Translations under genes and position numbers: made by a program
DNA from: Erythrobacter sp.
GTDB taxonomy: Bacteria > Pseudomonadota > Alphaproteobacteria > Sphingomonadales > Sphingomonadaceae
Reading direction: 5' to 3'
Assembly (NCBI RefSeq): GCF_024305245.1
Contig: NZ_JAMWYX010000013.1
Coordinates: forward strand, 1 to 64,000
Length of the DNA: 64,000 nucleotides
The notes under the pieces: model-generated
What the model was told of the DNA's origin: nothing
Database searches by the model: none
Seen by the model: the letters and a program-made list of their open reading frames with translations, nothing else
Shown here: positions 46,125 through 55,493 of the stretch, piece by piece
How the letters are laid out: each line of letters starts with the position of its first letter
How positions within the stretch are numbered: position 1 is the first letter of the stretch

Positions 46125-46670
46125 GCCGCTTCGCCACTAAGGCTCTTCGGCGCGGCGGGATTCAACGCAGGATAAAAGAATCTAAACCTCCGAGGATCTA
46201 AGGCGGATCCCCGCGCACTCGCTCAGCGATTCGGATTTGCATTGACGACGGGGGGTCAGGGTCAGGCACGGTGAGCAAGATTTCAGAGCGAAAACTTACT
46301 TCGCGTGCTCCGCAAGGAAAGAATAAGTGAACGACGAGTCCTCCAAGCAGCGCCGTACATTTGTGGGCGGCGTTCGTTCCGCTTGCTTGAAGGATGGAGA
46401 CGCTCAAGCATGATCATAGCGCTCGGGGACCGCGCGGAATGCTCGATCTCTGCCAGCTCTCCGGAGGCCTCCTGTTCCTCCCTGGGTGGCGATGCGAAGG
46501 CAAACCGGTACGACGAAGACCTATTCGCCTTCGACGCGGCGAGTATACTCATCTGTCGAGGAATGACGTGCAGTCCGCGGCAGCATAGCGAACGACTGGG
46601 CCGTCCTTCGGGGGTCAGATCCCGTGGGACCGCCACAGTCATCGAACCAATATCATGTCAGGAGGCGCCA
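46125..46670. other. Gap without convincing gene
   Basis: An open frame runs from 46305 into the AlpA-type gene, but this stretch does not look like a protein. I see no family match, no clear promoter and no repeat here. It may hold regulatory sequence of the island or remnants. Confidence 0.4.
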
Positions 46671-47384
46671 TTGAGGCTACCATACGAACCATGGGCAATC
46701 TACTCAGCGGAGGAAGTGCCGTCTTCAGCTGTGGGTCCGCTTCTCAGCCATATGCTGTTCCTGCAGGTCTGCCTTTCGGATGGCTTTGGCCCGGAACAGA
46801 TCGCCCGCGCATTTCACTGTGACGATAATGACGCCGCGAAGTGCCGATCGGCAGTCCTAGCAGCGATCAAACTGTTCCGTGCGCCATTGATGGAGGGGCG
46901 CTTCACGACTTACGCGAGACCGTTCGGCGGCGGTTCCGTGAGCGTCATGAAGCCATCCCATTGGGAGGTGGACGATCTTCTACCTCGGTTCTCGACGTGC
47001 AGCTACGACCCTTCCAATCCTTTCGAGGCGAACGCCAAGCCGACGGCGTGGATTTTTGCTGACGCTTCGATCGAGCCAGCAATCCTTGAACTGCACCGAA
47101 GCGAGTACATCTCCGCTAGTGATCTGGTTGATCCTGACGAGAGCCCGGCGCAAGAAAACCAGGCTAGCCGTGAAACGGTCGCCTGGGAGAGAGAGATTGG
47201 AACATCACAGGGCAACGTTTTCTTGAGACGCCGTGAAGTCGAACGCATGACCGGACTCGGGAAAAGCTCAATTTATGAAAGGATCCGCGACAACCGCTTT
47301 CCCAAGCCCGAACCGATCGGTCAAGGCCGGGCGGTCGGCTGGCGTCTCGGCGATATTGAGAAGTGGCTCGATGACCCGCAGTAG
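46671..47384 (+). CDS. AlpA-type regulator with N-terminal unknown domain
   Basis: About 237 residues. The C-terminal 60 residues (FLRRREVERMTGLGKSSIYERIRDNRFPKPEPI, GWRLGDIEKWLDD) are a clear AlpA DNA-binding domain. The rest (LLSHMLFLQVCLSDGFGPEQIARAF and later) is unrecognised. TTG 46671 is preferred because AGGAGG lies five bases upstream; the frame is open to 46305. It probably controls the second island's integrase or excision. Confidence 0.65.
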   Translation: MRLPYEPWAIYSAEEVPSSAVGPLLSHMLFLQVCLSDGFGPEQIARAFHCDDNDAAKCRSAVLAAIKLFRAPLMEGRFTTYARPFGGGSVSVMKPSHWEVDDLLPRFSTCSYDPSNPFEANAKPTAWIFADASIEPAILELHRSEYISASDLVDPDESPAQENQASRETVAWEREIGTSQGNVFLRRREVERMTGLGKSSIYERIRDNRFPKPEPIGQGRAVGWRLGDIEKWLDDPQ

Positions 47385-47471
47385 ACCGACGTTAGACAAG
47401 TAGGACGCCTGACGGTGGATACCGGACGAATGAGCGGTGGCAGCCTTCACCATCGGGACTAGTCTCCCACC

Positions 47472-47762
47472 ATGCCCAAAAAAGATCTTGATTCGGGAGA
47501 CACACTGCTGGCCGGCAGCTTCGGCAGGTGCCTAACCCGTCACCGCGAAGCAGCCGACATGAGCCTTGCCGCGCTCGGCTCAGTTGCGGGGATGAGCCGT
47601 GCCTACGTTTGGCGCCTTGAGCAGGGACAGGTCCTCCCCTCCCTGCGCAACATCGCTCGCCTCTCTGTCGCACTCGACGTCCCGGTCTCCCAGCTGCTCG
47701 AGGGACTCGACACTTCCAGCATTCGCCTTGAAAATCGCGGTTACGAGAAGGACGAAGACTAG
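47472..47762 (+). CDS. XRE family HTH transcriptional regulator
   Basis: A 96-residue single-domain regulator with a lambda-repressor-type HTH: LGRSF...FGRCLTRHREAADMSLAALGSVAGMSRAYVWRLEQG and a final NIARLSVALDVPVSQLL helix. It probably represses the genes that follow, 75 bases downstream, or the island's own functions. Confidence 0.85.
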   Translation: MPKKDLDSGDTLLAGSFGRCLTRHREAADMSLAALGSVAGMSRAYVWRLEQGQVLPSLRNIARLSVALDVPVSQLLEGLDTSSIRLENRGYEKDED

Positions 47763-47837
47763 CTTCCAGGGACTAAGCACCTTCAAGGCTTGACAAAACC
47801 GCTTCTGTGTATACTTTAATTAATACATGGAGGTGAA

Positions 47838-48469
47838 ATGACCGGCTGTTCCCCAATGCGATGTGAGCTTGCTCTTGAGAGCGCCCTGCTAGACGAGGCC
47901 CGCAATCGGCACGGAAACGAACTCGCTTCGGCTCTCGCTTCGCTGAGCCTGGTCAAGGCGGGAGGGGTCATGGACAACCCCGTGTTGGATCAGGCGATCG
48001 AAAGGCTTGGCTACAATGTGCGTATCGAACGGCTCATTCTCGATCCAGGAACCCCGGATTTCGGGAGGCGCTGCTAGACCTGTGCTCACTCCTGGCCTGC
48101 ACCCGCATCGAGCGCCCACTCTACAATGTGAAATTGAGCGGACGTCCCAAGCTTCGAGAGCTCAGCAAGATGCGGCTCGCGCTGCAAGTGGCTTACGAGC
48201 TCCTGGTGAATGCATCGAAGGTGGCCGGTCCGCATGCTTCTCCGATCAGGGTGCGACTCTCTGATCGACCAAGTCGTATCGTTCTAAGCGTGCTTTGCGA
48301 ATGCGGTAACGAGGAACGCCCGGGCGCAGGCGCAGGTCTCGCGGCGCTCCGTAGGTTGGCCAGACCGTATCATGGTCGTGTAGCCGCACGCCGTGACGGA
48401 CCAAACATCGTCGCGCAGTTCATCTTGCCCGATCAAGTAGATCGCCGCTCGATCTCATCGCGCGACTGA
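47838..48469 (+). pseudogene. Histidine-kinase-like protein, frameshifted
   Basis: Residues 1-75 (CELALESALLDEARNRHGNELASALASLSL) align with the start of the following gene, then the frame ends at a TAG. The next frame (ALLDLCSLLACTRIE, VKLSGRPKLRELSK, ALQVAYELLVNAS) continues the same protein to 48469. One base is missing in the G run at 48063-48065. The protein has a short dimerisation helix pair and a degenerate HATPase half. GGAGGTGA precedes ATG 47838. It may be a real pseudogene or a sequence error. Confidence 0.65.
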
Positions 48470-48500
48470 GACGGGATCGTAGACAGCATAGGAGGCGAGC

Positions 48501-49100
48501 TTGGGAGATGATGTACCGCGATCCGAGCTCGATCCAGAGAGCGCTTTGGTGCTCGCGCTGCGACATCGCCTCGTCACCGAACTTGCCGCTGCGGAAGCGG
48601 CGCTCGCGCTGACGCGCGCCAGAAGCCCGGCGAAGCAGCCACTGATCGACAGGGCATTCGATCGCCTATCATATCAGCTTCGGGCCGAACGCCTGCTGGC
48701 GAATCCCGGGACACCTGAGCTCGGCGATGCCGCGAGGGAGCTTTGCCGCTGCATCGCCGCCTACCACGCCGAACAACCTGCATTTCGGCTGCGCATCGTT
48801 GGGCGTCCACTGGTGTTCGATGATGCGACCATGCGGGTGCTGTTGCTGGTGCTCTCGGAGCTGCTCAACAACGCCGCGACTTTACATGCTTCGGGTCGTG
48901 ATCCCATCCAAGTAAGCCTTCGAACGGAGAACAAGGTCCTCGGAATCGCCATCATCTATCGGTGCGCAGACAATGAGCCGCAAATGTCTGAGACCCTCAT
49001 CGACGCGCTGCGGCGATTGATCGCCCCGTGCCATGCCAGCTTCATCTGCCAGATCTCCCGAGGTCGCGCGATGTTCAAGGTTCTCGCGACTTTAACCTGA
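48501..49100 (+). CDS. Histidine-kinase-like protein lacking a sensor domain
   Basis: A 199-residue intact paralogue of the frameshifted gene just upstream. The N-terminal helices (ALRHRLVTELAAAEAALALTRA) resemble a DHp domain with a His; residues 90-190 resemble a HATPase fold with an N-box-like ELLNNAATLH, but G boxes are not clear. TTG start with AGGAGG five bases ahead. It may act as a phosphotransfer or pseudokinase partner; inference only. Confidence 0.65.
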   Translation: MGDDVPRSELDPESALVLALRHRLVTELAAAEAALALTRARSPAKQPLIDRAFDRLSYQLRAERLLANPGTPELGDAARELCRCIAAYHAEQPAFRLRIVGRPLVFDDATMRVLLLVLSELLNNAATLHASGRDPIQVSLRTENKVLGIAIIYRCADNEPQMSETLIDALRRLIAPCHASFICQISRGRAMFKVLATLT

Positions 49101-49564
49101 ACATCTTTTTGCACCTCGATGCCAGAATCCTGAACAATCTCACTCGTTACGCTGAATGCGGAAAGTTCGGAGGAATAGGGCCACGCGGATGGCCGCGTTC
49201 AGGACCTTCCCAAGATAATCGGTTGAACCGGAAAAGGCGCTATGCCGACCTTCTGCTTTCCCATTCGTGAGGCCGCCCGGGTATCAAAAATTACTACACT
49301 TTGGGCCAGGAGCGGACTGGCAGCTGACGGGCGGGCTCGCGTGAAAGCGAACCGAGGCAGACGGTCCTGGAACCAATCAGTTTGGAGAATCGGCTGGCAA
49401 GCTCTTGCGCAACGCCGACCAACCACGGGAGAAAAGTTCTGGAAGATGGCCAGGTTCTCCACCGCCGCCGGGCAGCGCAACGGCGGTAACACCAATGCAT
49501 CGAACGTTTCAGGTGCGGTGGCTGCCGCCCTGTTCGCCAAGAGGCCGCTACGCGATGCAAATCA
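49101..49564. other. Gap without convincing gene
   Basis: Open frames on both strands (for example 49242-49592) show no recognisable domain and no ribosome site worth naming. I see no promoter or repeat here. The serine hydrolase gene ends at its right edge. Confidence 0.4.
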
Positions 49565-51079
49565 TCAGGCAGGCTGCAGCCTCACCCAATAACCGACGCT
49601 CGGGTGGTCGCGATCGGTTTGCGGGAAGGATTCGAGCCGCACCTCGCCAATCAGCTGATCACCGTGAGGGACAAGGAACAGGCGCAGGTCATGCGGGACG
49701 CCCATGCCTGCACCGGAAAGTTCGCCATCCAGACGGATCGAAAAGTTTTCCTCCCCGCCAATGCCGCGCACCAATACCGGCTTGCCATCGATCCGGGCGA
49801 CCGGTGCATTCGAATCCGAGAAATCAAGCTCCAGATCAGCCACCTTCCGATTCCCCCCGATAGTTCCCCGCCAGCTCTTCGCAATCGCTGCGGGCACCAC
49901 TGGCGCACGCCAGTAGAGGTTGCTCTCGTTCTCGAAAGACCGGATCATCTCTTCCAGCAGGTAGGCTTCGGCAGTGGAGTTGCGCTCGTTGATCGCGCTG
50001 GCGACCACCAGATCGCGATCGGGCAAGATGGCGAGCCGCGCCTTGGCGCCCGCCATGCTGCCGCCGTGGCTGACGTATAGCGTATTGCCCGGATAATCCT
50101 CGGGCCACAGACCCTTGCCCGGCCCCTTGCCGAGCTCGCCCTTGTCGTTGGTGATCATCGCCCGGGCGCTGGCCTGGCTCAAAAGCGGCGTTTCTCCATT
50201 GTAGGCTGCCAGCCAGAAGCGGCCGAAGCGGATCATGTCGGCCACTGTCAGGTAAGCATTGGCGGCGCCCGGGTGCGAAGTGTCCACTCCCGGCGCAATC
50301 GTTCCGTCAACCATGTACCGCTGCGCGGCTCCATCTGGCAGCCTACGCCCTGTCGCGATCAGCGAATCGTTCATATTGAGCGGCTCGAAAATGCGGGTGC
50401 GGACGAAATCCGCGTAGCTCATCCCGGACTGGCGACGGATGAGCTCCGCAAGGATCTCGTAGCCAAAGCTGGAATACTGGCTGCTGACGCCGGGTGGCAG
50501 GATCGTATATCCGTAATCGCGTATCAGCTCTGAAAACTCAGGTTTTGCGGATTTCTCGTCGGCATAAAGCGGCTGGTAGAGCAGCGGCAGCCCGGCGGTG
50601 TGGTCCATGACGCGAGATACGGTAATGAGGTTTGCCCCGCCGAAGGTGGCACGCACGCGATCATCGCCTAAGTAGTTGTTCACCGGCGTATCGAGATCGA
50701 TCTTGCCCTCGTCCACCAGCATCATGATTGCCGTGGCCGTCAGGATCTTTGTCACTGAGGCGACGGCAAACCGCGTGTCAATTGTTGCTTCGATGCCTCG
50801 CTCCCGGTCAGCATAACCGAAGGCACGCGCATAAAGCACCCGGTCGGCGCGAGCTGCCGCAATCGCACTCCCAATGACGCCCTCGTCGCGCCGAGCTTCT
50901 TCCGTGCACCGGTCAAGGCTGGCCTTGTCGCCAAACTGATAGTCCGTCGCCGACAATTCCACTTCGAGGGAATGCGCACTTGCGGGCATCGCGACAAGCA
51001 TCGTGATCGCCAGAAACAGATAACTGGCAGCATGCGCAAGCGCAACAGCTTCGAAGATCGTTGTGATGGGGCGTCTCAT
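49565..51079 (-). CDS. Secreted serine hydrolase, beta-lactamase/S12 family
   Basis: A 504-residue penicillin-binding-protein-like hydrolase. Signal peptide (LFLAITMLVAMPASA), then the active-site S108-V-T-K, YSS (SQYSSFGYE) and HGG (SHGGSMAG) triad motifs, plus a C-terminal beta domain. Family members are esterases, D-amino-peptidases or beta-lactamase-like enzymes. ATG 51079 gives the signal peptide; GTG 51130 is an in-frame alternative. Divergent from the MarR-S41 gene, sharing its promoter region, which suggests co-regulation by it. Confidence 0.85.
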   Translation of the reverse strand: MRRPITTIFEAVALAHAASYLFLAITMLVAMPASAHSLEVELSATDYQFGDKASLDRCTEEARRDEGVIGSAIAAARADRVLYARAFGYADRERGIEATIDTRFAVASVTKILTATAIMMLVDEGKIDLDTPVNNYLGDDRVRATFGGANLITVSRVMDHTAGLPLLYQPLYADEKSAKPEFSELIRDYGYTILPPGVSSQYSSFGYEILAELIRRQSGMSYADFVRTRIFEPLNMNDSLIATGRRLPDGAAQRYMVDGTIAPGVDTSHPGAANAYLTVADMIRFGRFWLAAYNGETPLLSQASARAMITNDKGELGKGPGKGLWPEDYPGNTLYVSHGGSMAGAKARLAILPDRDLVVASAINERNSTAEAYLLEEMIRSFENESNLYWRAPVVPAAIAKSWRGTIGGNRKVADLELDFSDSNAPVARIDGKPVLVRGIGGEENFSIRLDGELSGAGMGVPHDLRLFLVPHGDQLIGEVRLESFPQTDRDHPSVGYWVRLQPA

Positions 51080-51123
51080 ACGGGGGATGGCTCCTCGACA
51101 GAACAATCGGGCGGCCGCTCCCG

Positions 51124-51162
51124 TTGACACGATATGACATTATATATATAAGCTCTTATATA
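51124..51162 (+). promoter_or_regulatory. Promoter with overlapping palindromic operator
   Basis: -35 TTGACA at 51124-51129, 17-base spacer, -10 TATAAG at 51147-51152, reading toward the MarR-S41 gene. The inverted repeat TATATAAG-CT-CTTATATA (51145-51162) covers the -10, the expected place for an autoregulatory MarR operator. The same DNA separates this gene from the divergent hydrolase gene. Confidence 0.7.
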
Positions 51163-51203
51163 AACAGTCAGTCCTCTGTCCTTGCGGAGATATCTGAACT
51201 CGC

Positions 51204-52979
51204 ATGTCTCTATCGACTCTCGGAACAAAGCTGAGGACCCTGCTTGAGTGCCTCGACGGGGACCTCGCCTCGATCTACCAGGAACTCGGACTGGATTACC
51301 GGCCACGTTTCACGCCCGTCATGCGGACGCTGTCCGCGTTCGGTACTGCGACAGTGAAGAAGGTTGCCGATAATGCCGGCATTTCGCATTCAGCCGCCAG
51401 CCAGACAGTCACCGAGATGAAGAAGGCTGGTCTCGTTACGACCGAACCCGGCGAGGATGCCCGCGAACGGGTCGTCTCCCTGACCGACAGCGGGCGGGAA
51501 GCACTGCCTCTGCTCGAACGCCAGTGGGAAGCGACGACGCGAGCGGCCAATGCCCTGAACGCAGAGCTTTCCTGTTCGCTCGACGCCGTGGCTGACGAGG
51601 CTATCGCAGCTCTCTCGGCAAAACCTTTCCGGGAGCGGATCCTTGCAGAGAAGACGCGAATGAAAAAGGGGAAGGGTTTGGCAAACAGGATCAAGCCGCA
51701 CGCATTCGTCGTCGGCCTCCTCGGGTTTCTGACTTTCTGGGATGTGGCGGCTCACGCACAACCAGCAACCGCTATCGACGAGATTGCCGAGGTGATCGCG
51801 GAAAATTACTTCGATCCCGCCACCGGCGCACGCGTGGCCAATGACCTGCGATTGAGGGCCGGGAAGGGCGAGTTCGACAATCTCACCCGGCTCGATCTGG
51901 CCGCGAAGGTGACGAGCATTCTGGCGGCGGTGGACGGTCACTTCCGCGTCGATGTGATGGAACAGGAAAAACCTATCGGAGCCACTGGATCCGGCCCGAT
52001 CCGGTATTCCTTCGAGCAGCAGCTCGCGCACCAGGGCTGGGGCTTTCGGCAGGTGCGCATCCTGCCGGGCAACGTCGGTTATATCGGGATGACCAACTTT
52101 GCCCATATCGATTTCGCGAACGAAAGCGATGCCGTCAAAGCAGCGGTGGACAGCGTCCTCAAGCTCGTTGAACCGGCAGACGGGCTGATCATCGACTTGC
52201 GCGACAATGGCGGGGGTGCGCCGTCGCTTGTAGGCTATCTGGTGAGCGCGTTCACGCCGCGAGATGCGGAAATCTACAACACCTTCCGATACCGCGCCGG
52301 CCAAAACAGCGAGGCACCCGCGCAATACTATCAAAGGCCGGAGCTGGACGAGCCGCTGTTTATCCTCACGAGCTCGCGCACGGCCTCTGCGGCAGAGGCA
52401 TTGCCCTACACGCTGCAGGCGGCCGGGCGCGCCGTCGTCGTCGGGGAAACGAGCGCGGGAAAAGCCAACCCGGGGCGCTCGTTCGAGACGCCCGGCGGCT
52501 TTTCGGTTTTCGTTTCAACCGGTGCGCCGATAAACCCGATCACGCTTACCAACTGGGAGGGACGCGGTGTTGTCCCGGACATCCCGGCTGCATCGGACGA
52601 AGCATTGGTCACGGCGCAAGGCGCGATGATCAGTGAACTGCTTGCCAGGGGCGGCGCATCACCGGACGCCGAATGGGCGCTGGCCGCGCTGACGCCTGTT
52701 CCCGTATCCGCAGACGTTCAGTTTGCAGGCCAATACGGCGATTGGGCAGTGCGGCGCAATGGAGCGTCCCTGATACTTAGCCGCGGGAAATACCCGCCTG
52801 TGGAACTGAAAGCGCTGGGCGAAAGCGCGTTCTTCGAAACTGGCAACCCGTCTGTGCAATATCACTTCATACTGGAGAACGGACGCGCGACTGCCGTGGA
52901 ACGTCGCACGGCGTTCGGGTCAGTTGCCCGGCAGATGCGAAATCGCGAACCGCTCCCCGCGGCGAGTAGTGCACTGTGA
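51204..52979 (+). CDS. MarR-type DNA-binding domain joined to S41 peptidase domain
   Basis: One 591-residue frame. Residues 1-150 are a MarR-like winged helix (TATVKKVADNAGISHSAASQTVTEMKKAGLV, TDSGREALPLLERQWE). Residues about 166-186 are hydrophobic (HAFVVGLLGFLTFWDVAAHA). From 190 on an S41 peptidase follows, with RDNGGGAPS and Ser395 in TSSRTASAAEALPYT. It reads either as a membrane-tethered regulator with a periplasmic peptidase or as two proteins, the second starting at Met153 (AGAGAAG ahead, AHA cleavage site). A palindromic operator lies upstream. Confidence 0.8.
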   Translation: MSLSTLGTKLRTLLECLDGDLASIYQELGLDYRPRFTPVMRTLSAFGTATVKKVADNAGISHSAASQTVTEMKKAGLVTTEPGEDARERVVSLTDSGREALPLLERQWEATTRAANALNAELSCSLDAVADEAIAALSAKPFRERILAEKTRMKKGKGLANRIKPHAFVVGLLGFLTFWDVAAHAQPATAIDEIAEVIAENYFDPATGARVANDLRLRAGKGEFDNLTRLDLAAKVTSILAAVDGHFRVDVMEQEKPIGATGSGPIRYSFEQQLAHQGWGFRQVRILPGNVGYIGMTNFAHIDFANESDAVKAAVDSVLKLVEPADGLIIDLRDNGGGAPSLVGYLVSAFTPRDAEIYNTFRYRAGQNSEAPAQYYQRPELDEPLFILTSSRTASAAEALPYTLQAAGRAVVVGETSAGKANPGRSFETPGGFSVFVSTGAPINPITLTNWEGRGVVPDIPAASDEALVTAQGAMISELLARGGASPDAEWALAALTPVPVSADVQFAGQYGDWAVRRNGASLILSRGKYPPVELKALGESAFFETGNPSVQYHFILENGRATAVERRTAFGSVARQMRNREPLPAASSAL

Positions 52980-53024
52980 CTTATGCCACCAACGCATCGA
53001 CTTGGACTGAGTTTCTTCGATTTT

Positions 53025-53795
53025 CTAGAGATGGAACGCCATCAGCAGCGACCATGACGCTGGATGAGCTTCCGGGGAGCCCTCAAGGTCGATAATCTCT
53101 TGGGTGCGGCTGTTGGAGCCATCTTTGGCATAATCACAGCCTTCACTTGCGGCGAATTCCAGCGACATAAGCTCAAATAGGCGAAGCCAATCGGCGCTTC
53201 CCATTCCAGCCTTGAGGTTTTCGCCTCTATGAAGCGCCACCGCCTCGACGGCAGTTGCCCAGGAGTGCTGCAACCGACTCCTGATCTGTACCTCTATCAA
53301 TCTCCCCTCGTACCCACTCTCACGGGCGTCCCGAGGCATAAAGCTAAACACAAGGTGGTGGCTACGATATCCGCTAGATCGCGGCTCATCCATATACCGG
53401 TCTTCGCTTTTCAAAGCGTGGCGTGAAGCTTCGGTCATCGCTGAGACAAGGGCGCGAGCATCTTCAATAGTTGGCAAAACCGCGCGACAACCACCTAAGT
53501 CCTGCAACTGGCGAAGGTTGCTATCAATGCGGCGTAGCTTCCCCCGAATTGAAGGCATCTGCTTAAGGCGCGCCACAGTTAGCCCGCTAAGCTTCGATAA
53601 CCTCATCCTCGCCTGCAACTCGGAACGTAAGCTGTGCATTGGGAGCGCGTGCGAAGCACGCCAACTATTAGCGATGGTGAAAATCCGCCGAATTTCGTCT
53701 GCAGTCTCCTGGGTCCAAACTAGCTAACCTTTAAGGGCTTTGCCCGCGCGGACAACGTCCTTCTTGGAATATTCAAGCTGAGGAAATTCGGACAC
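53025..53795 (-). pseudogene. RelA/SpoT domain protein with in-frame stop
   Basis: The C-terminal 204 residues (53025-53639) contain the RelA/SpoT nucleotidyl-transferase signatures DLGGCRAVLPT, SGYRSHHLVF and EVQIRSRLQHSWATAVE. Upstream in the same frame come ADEIRRIFTIANSWRASHALPMHS and YSKKDVVRAGKAL, the family N-terminus, but interrupted by a TAG (53726-53724). GTG 53795 (GGTGA seven bases ahead) would start the full form. These single-domain proteins make (p)ppGpp/ppApp or act as toxins. Either inactive, or translated from ATG 53639 only. Confidence 0.75.
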
Positions 53796-53831
53796 GTCGA
53801 TTTCACCAAGGCAAGCGTCAGGAGGGCTAGT

Positions 53832-53978
53832 CATTTAGCACCTCCCAACCCGCTTGGGTATCTCTCGTATAATAACGCCAAAATTTTCGGTTCGCCGTTC
53901 GAAGAGGCGATATTCATCGAGCGCGGGGCTGAGGGTTTTCTTGAGGAAACTACATCCGACGGAAGCGGCGCCTCCCAT
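53832..53978 (-). CDS. Short ORF before the RelA/SpoT gene, unknown
   Basis: A 48-residue frame (MGGAASVGCSFLKK, then LDEYRLFERRTENLALLYE). It looks coding in composition, and its stop overlaps an ATG just ahead of the RelA/SpoT frame (ATGA), as in coupled genes. The frame continues upstream without ATG to a stop near 54040. It could be a small partner protein of the RelA/SpoT gene or a truncated end of a larger one. Confidence 0.35.
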
Positions 53979-54163
53979 CACACCGGAACATTTGAGAACG
54001 CCAACCCTCGGGGCAGAGATGGTCGCGCACTCGCGAATTCAGGATGCCATGGACTGAGGATCGGCGCGCCAGCAGTTGGCGGAGCGTGACAGACGTTTCC
54101 AAGAAGTGACGTGCTCCCCTGATTGTTACCAGTCAGAGGTAGAGTCTGGCTCCTTCTGCTCTG

Positions 54164-55098
54164 CTACCCAACGTCGGACCACTCGGGTCTGGAGTTTTCC
54201 GCCTTGCTCAGGTCCGGTGGGCTGGTTTCACCGGCTGAGTCTGCCAGCATGATCGGGGGGATATTCCCGATCGCGCTGTGCGGTCGCTCTTCGTTGTAGT
54301 GTCTACGCCAGGCCTCCAGCTTTTCGCAAGCATCTTCCAGCGACAGGAACCAGTGAGCGTTCAGGCATTCGCTGCGCAGCTTGCTGTTGAACGCTTCGAT
54401 GAACGCATTGTCTGTGGGCTTACCAGGGCGGGAGAAGTCCAATATGACACCGCGCTGGTAAGCCCACAGATCCATGTCCCGAGAGATAAACTCGCTGCCA
54501 TTATCCACCCTGATCGTCTTGGGGTAGCCGATCTTCCGGCACGCCCGGTCCAGCGTCGTGACCACGTCCTCGCCACGATAGCTGAACCGGGGATCGACCA
54601 CCGGCGATAGCCGGGAGAAGGTGTCGACCACCGTCAGGATGCGCAGCTTTCGGCCCGTCGCCAGCTGATCGTGCACGAAGTCCATCGCCCACACATCGTT
54701 TGGCCGAACCGCTGGCGCGCGGTCCTCCCTCAGCTTCGCCTTGACCCGCCGCTTGGGCGTCTTGTTGCGCAGCTGTAGCCCCAACTCTTGCGTAAAGCCG
54801 ATAGACCTTCTTCATGTTCACGACCCAACCATCGCGGCGAAGGATGTAATAGACCCGCCGATAGCCATAGCGGACATGCGTCTCGCAGATCTCCTTGATG
54901 CGCTTCTTCAGAAAGGCCGGATCGGAGCGACGGGACTGGTAATGATAACTGGAAGTGTCGAACGGCAGAACCCGGCAGGCCCTCCGGATCGACACGCCCC
55001 AGTCCGCCAGCATCCCGTCGACCAGCTCGCGCTTCCGATCCGGCCTCAGAGCGTTGGCTACACTTCGCTTCGCCGCCCTTCGGGTCGTTTGATGACAT
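54164..55098 (-). pseudogene. IS3-family transposase OrfB, frameshifted
   Basis: An integrase-core transposase. The N-terminal part (VANALRPDRKRELVDGMLAD... RRACRVLPFDTSSYHYQ, RYGYRRVYYILRRDG) reads in one frame up to about 54787, then the catalytic core continues in another frame (WAMDFVHDQLATGRKL, DNGSEFISRDMDLWA, NAFIEAFNSKLR; D-D-E). The switch near RLYA|QELGLQLR needs one extra or two missing bases. Unless a frameshift is used in translation, the copy is dead. Confidence 0.75.
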
Positions 55099-55342
55099 CC
55101 TGCAGCATCTCGCGATCGAGCGTCAGATCGGCGACGATCTTCTTCAACCGGCCGTTCTCGTCTTCCAACTCGCGCAGCCGCCGCATCTCCGATGGCAGCA
55201 GCCCCGCATATTTCTTCTTCCAGTTGAAGTAGGTCGCCTGGCTGATCCCTGCCTTGCGGCAGACCTCAGCCACGGGCGTGCCTTCCTCGCCCTGCTTGAT
55301 GACGAACGCCTTCTGCGCGTCCGTGAACTTCGATGCCTTCAT
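55058..55342 (-). CDS. IS3-family transposase OrfA
   Basis: A 94-residue HTH protein: KFTDAQKAFVIKQGEEGTPVAEVCRKAGISQATYFNWKKKYAG followed by a leucine-zipper-like LRELEDENGRLKKIVADLTLDREMLQDVI. It belongs to the IS3 OrfA type that binds the terminal repeats. OrfB follows in the -1 frame and would normally be made by frameshifting from OrfA. Confidence 0.9.
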   Translation of the reverse strand: MKASKFTDAQKAFVIKQGEEGTPVAEVCRKAGISQATYFNWKKKYAGLLPSEMRRLRELEDENGRLKKIVADLTLDREMLQDVIKRPEGRRSEV

Positions 55343-55493
55343 GCCAAACCTCCTTGCCCAGCCAAGGAAACCTACGGCAGAAAACTCTAACCAGAAATGG
55401 TCCAGTTTTCAGGTGGCAGAGCACTTCTGCACTGCTGCCCAACCTTGCGTCAGACTCTACCAAAAAGCGGTCGCATTTCAGGGGAGCACGTCA

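Larger units (their letters stand above)
54107..55493 (-). mobile_element. IS3-family insertion sequence (IS407-like ends)
   Basis: A 1387-bp element with perfect 16-bp terminal repeats (54107-54122, TGACGTGCTCCCCTGA; and its inverse at 55478-55493). Internally both ends also share GGTAGAGTCTG. It encodes OrfA and an OrfB with a frameshift. No clear target duplication was seen (AAG versus AAA beside the ends), so it may have been rearranged. It sits between the RelA/SpoT pseudogene region and the low-GC block. Confidence 0.85.

Noticed and set aside
47790..47815. Possible TTGACA/TATACT promoter ahead of the frameshifted kinase-like gene
   Set aside because: The spacer is only 14 bases, too short for a standard promoter; not listed.
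53640..53700. Suspected frameshift in the RelA/SpoT gene
   Set aside because: Base-by-base reading gives ...RASHALPMHS in one frame; only the TAG remains as a defect.
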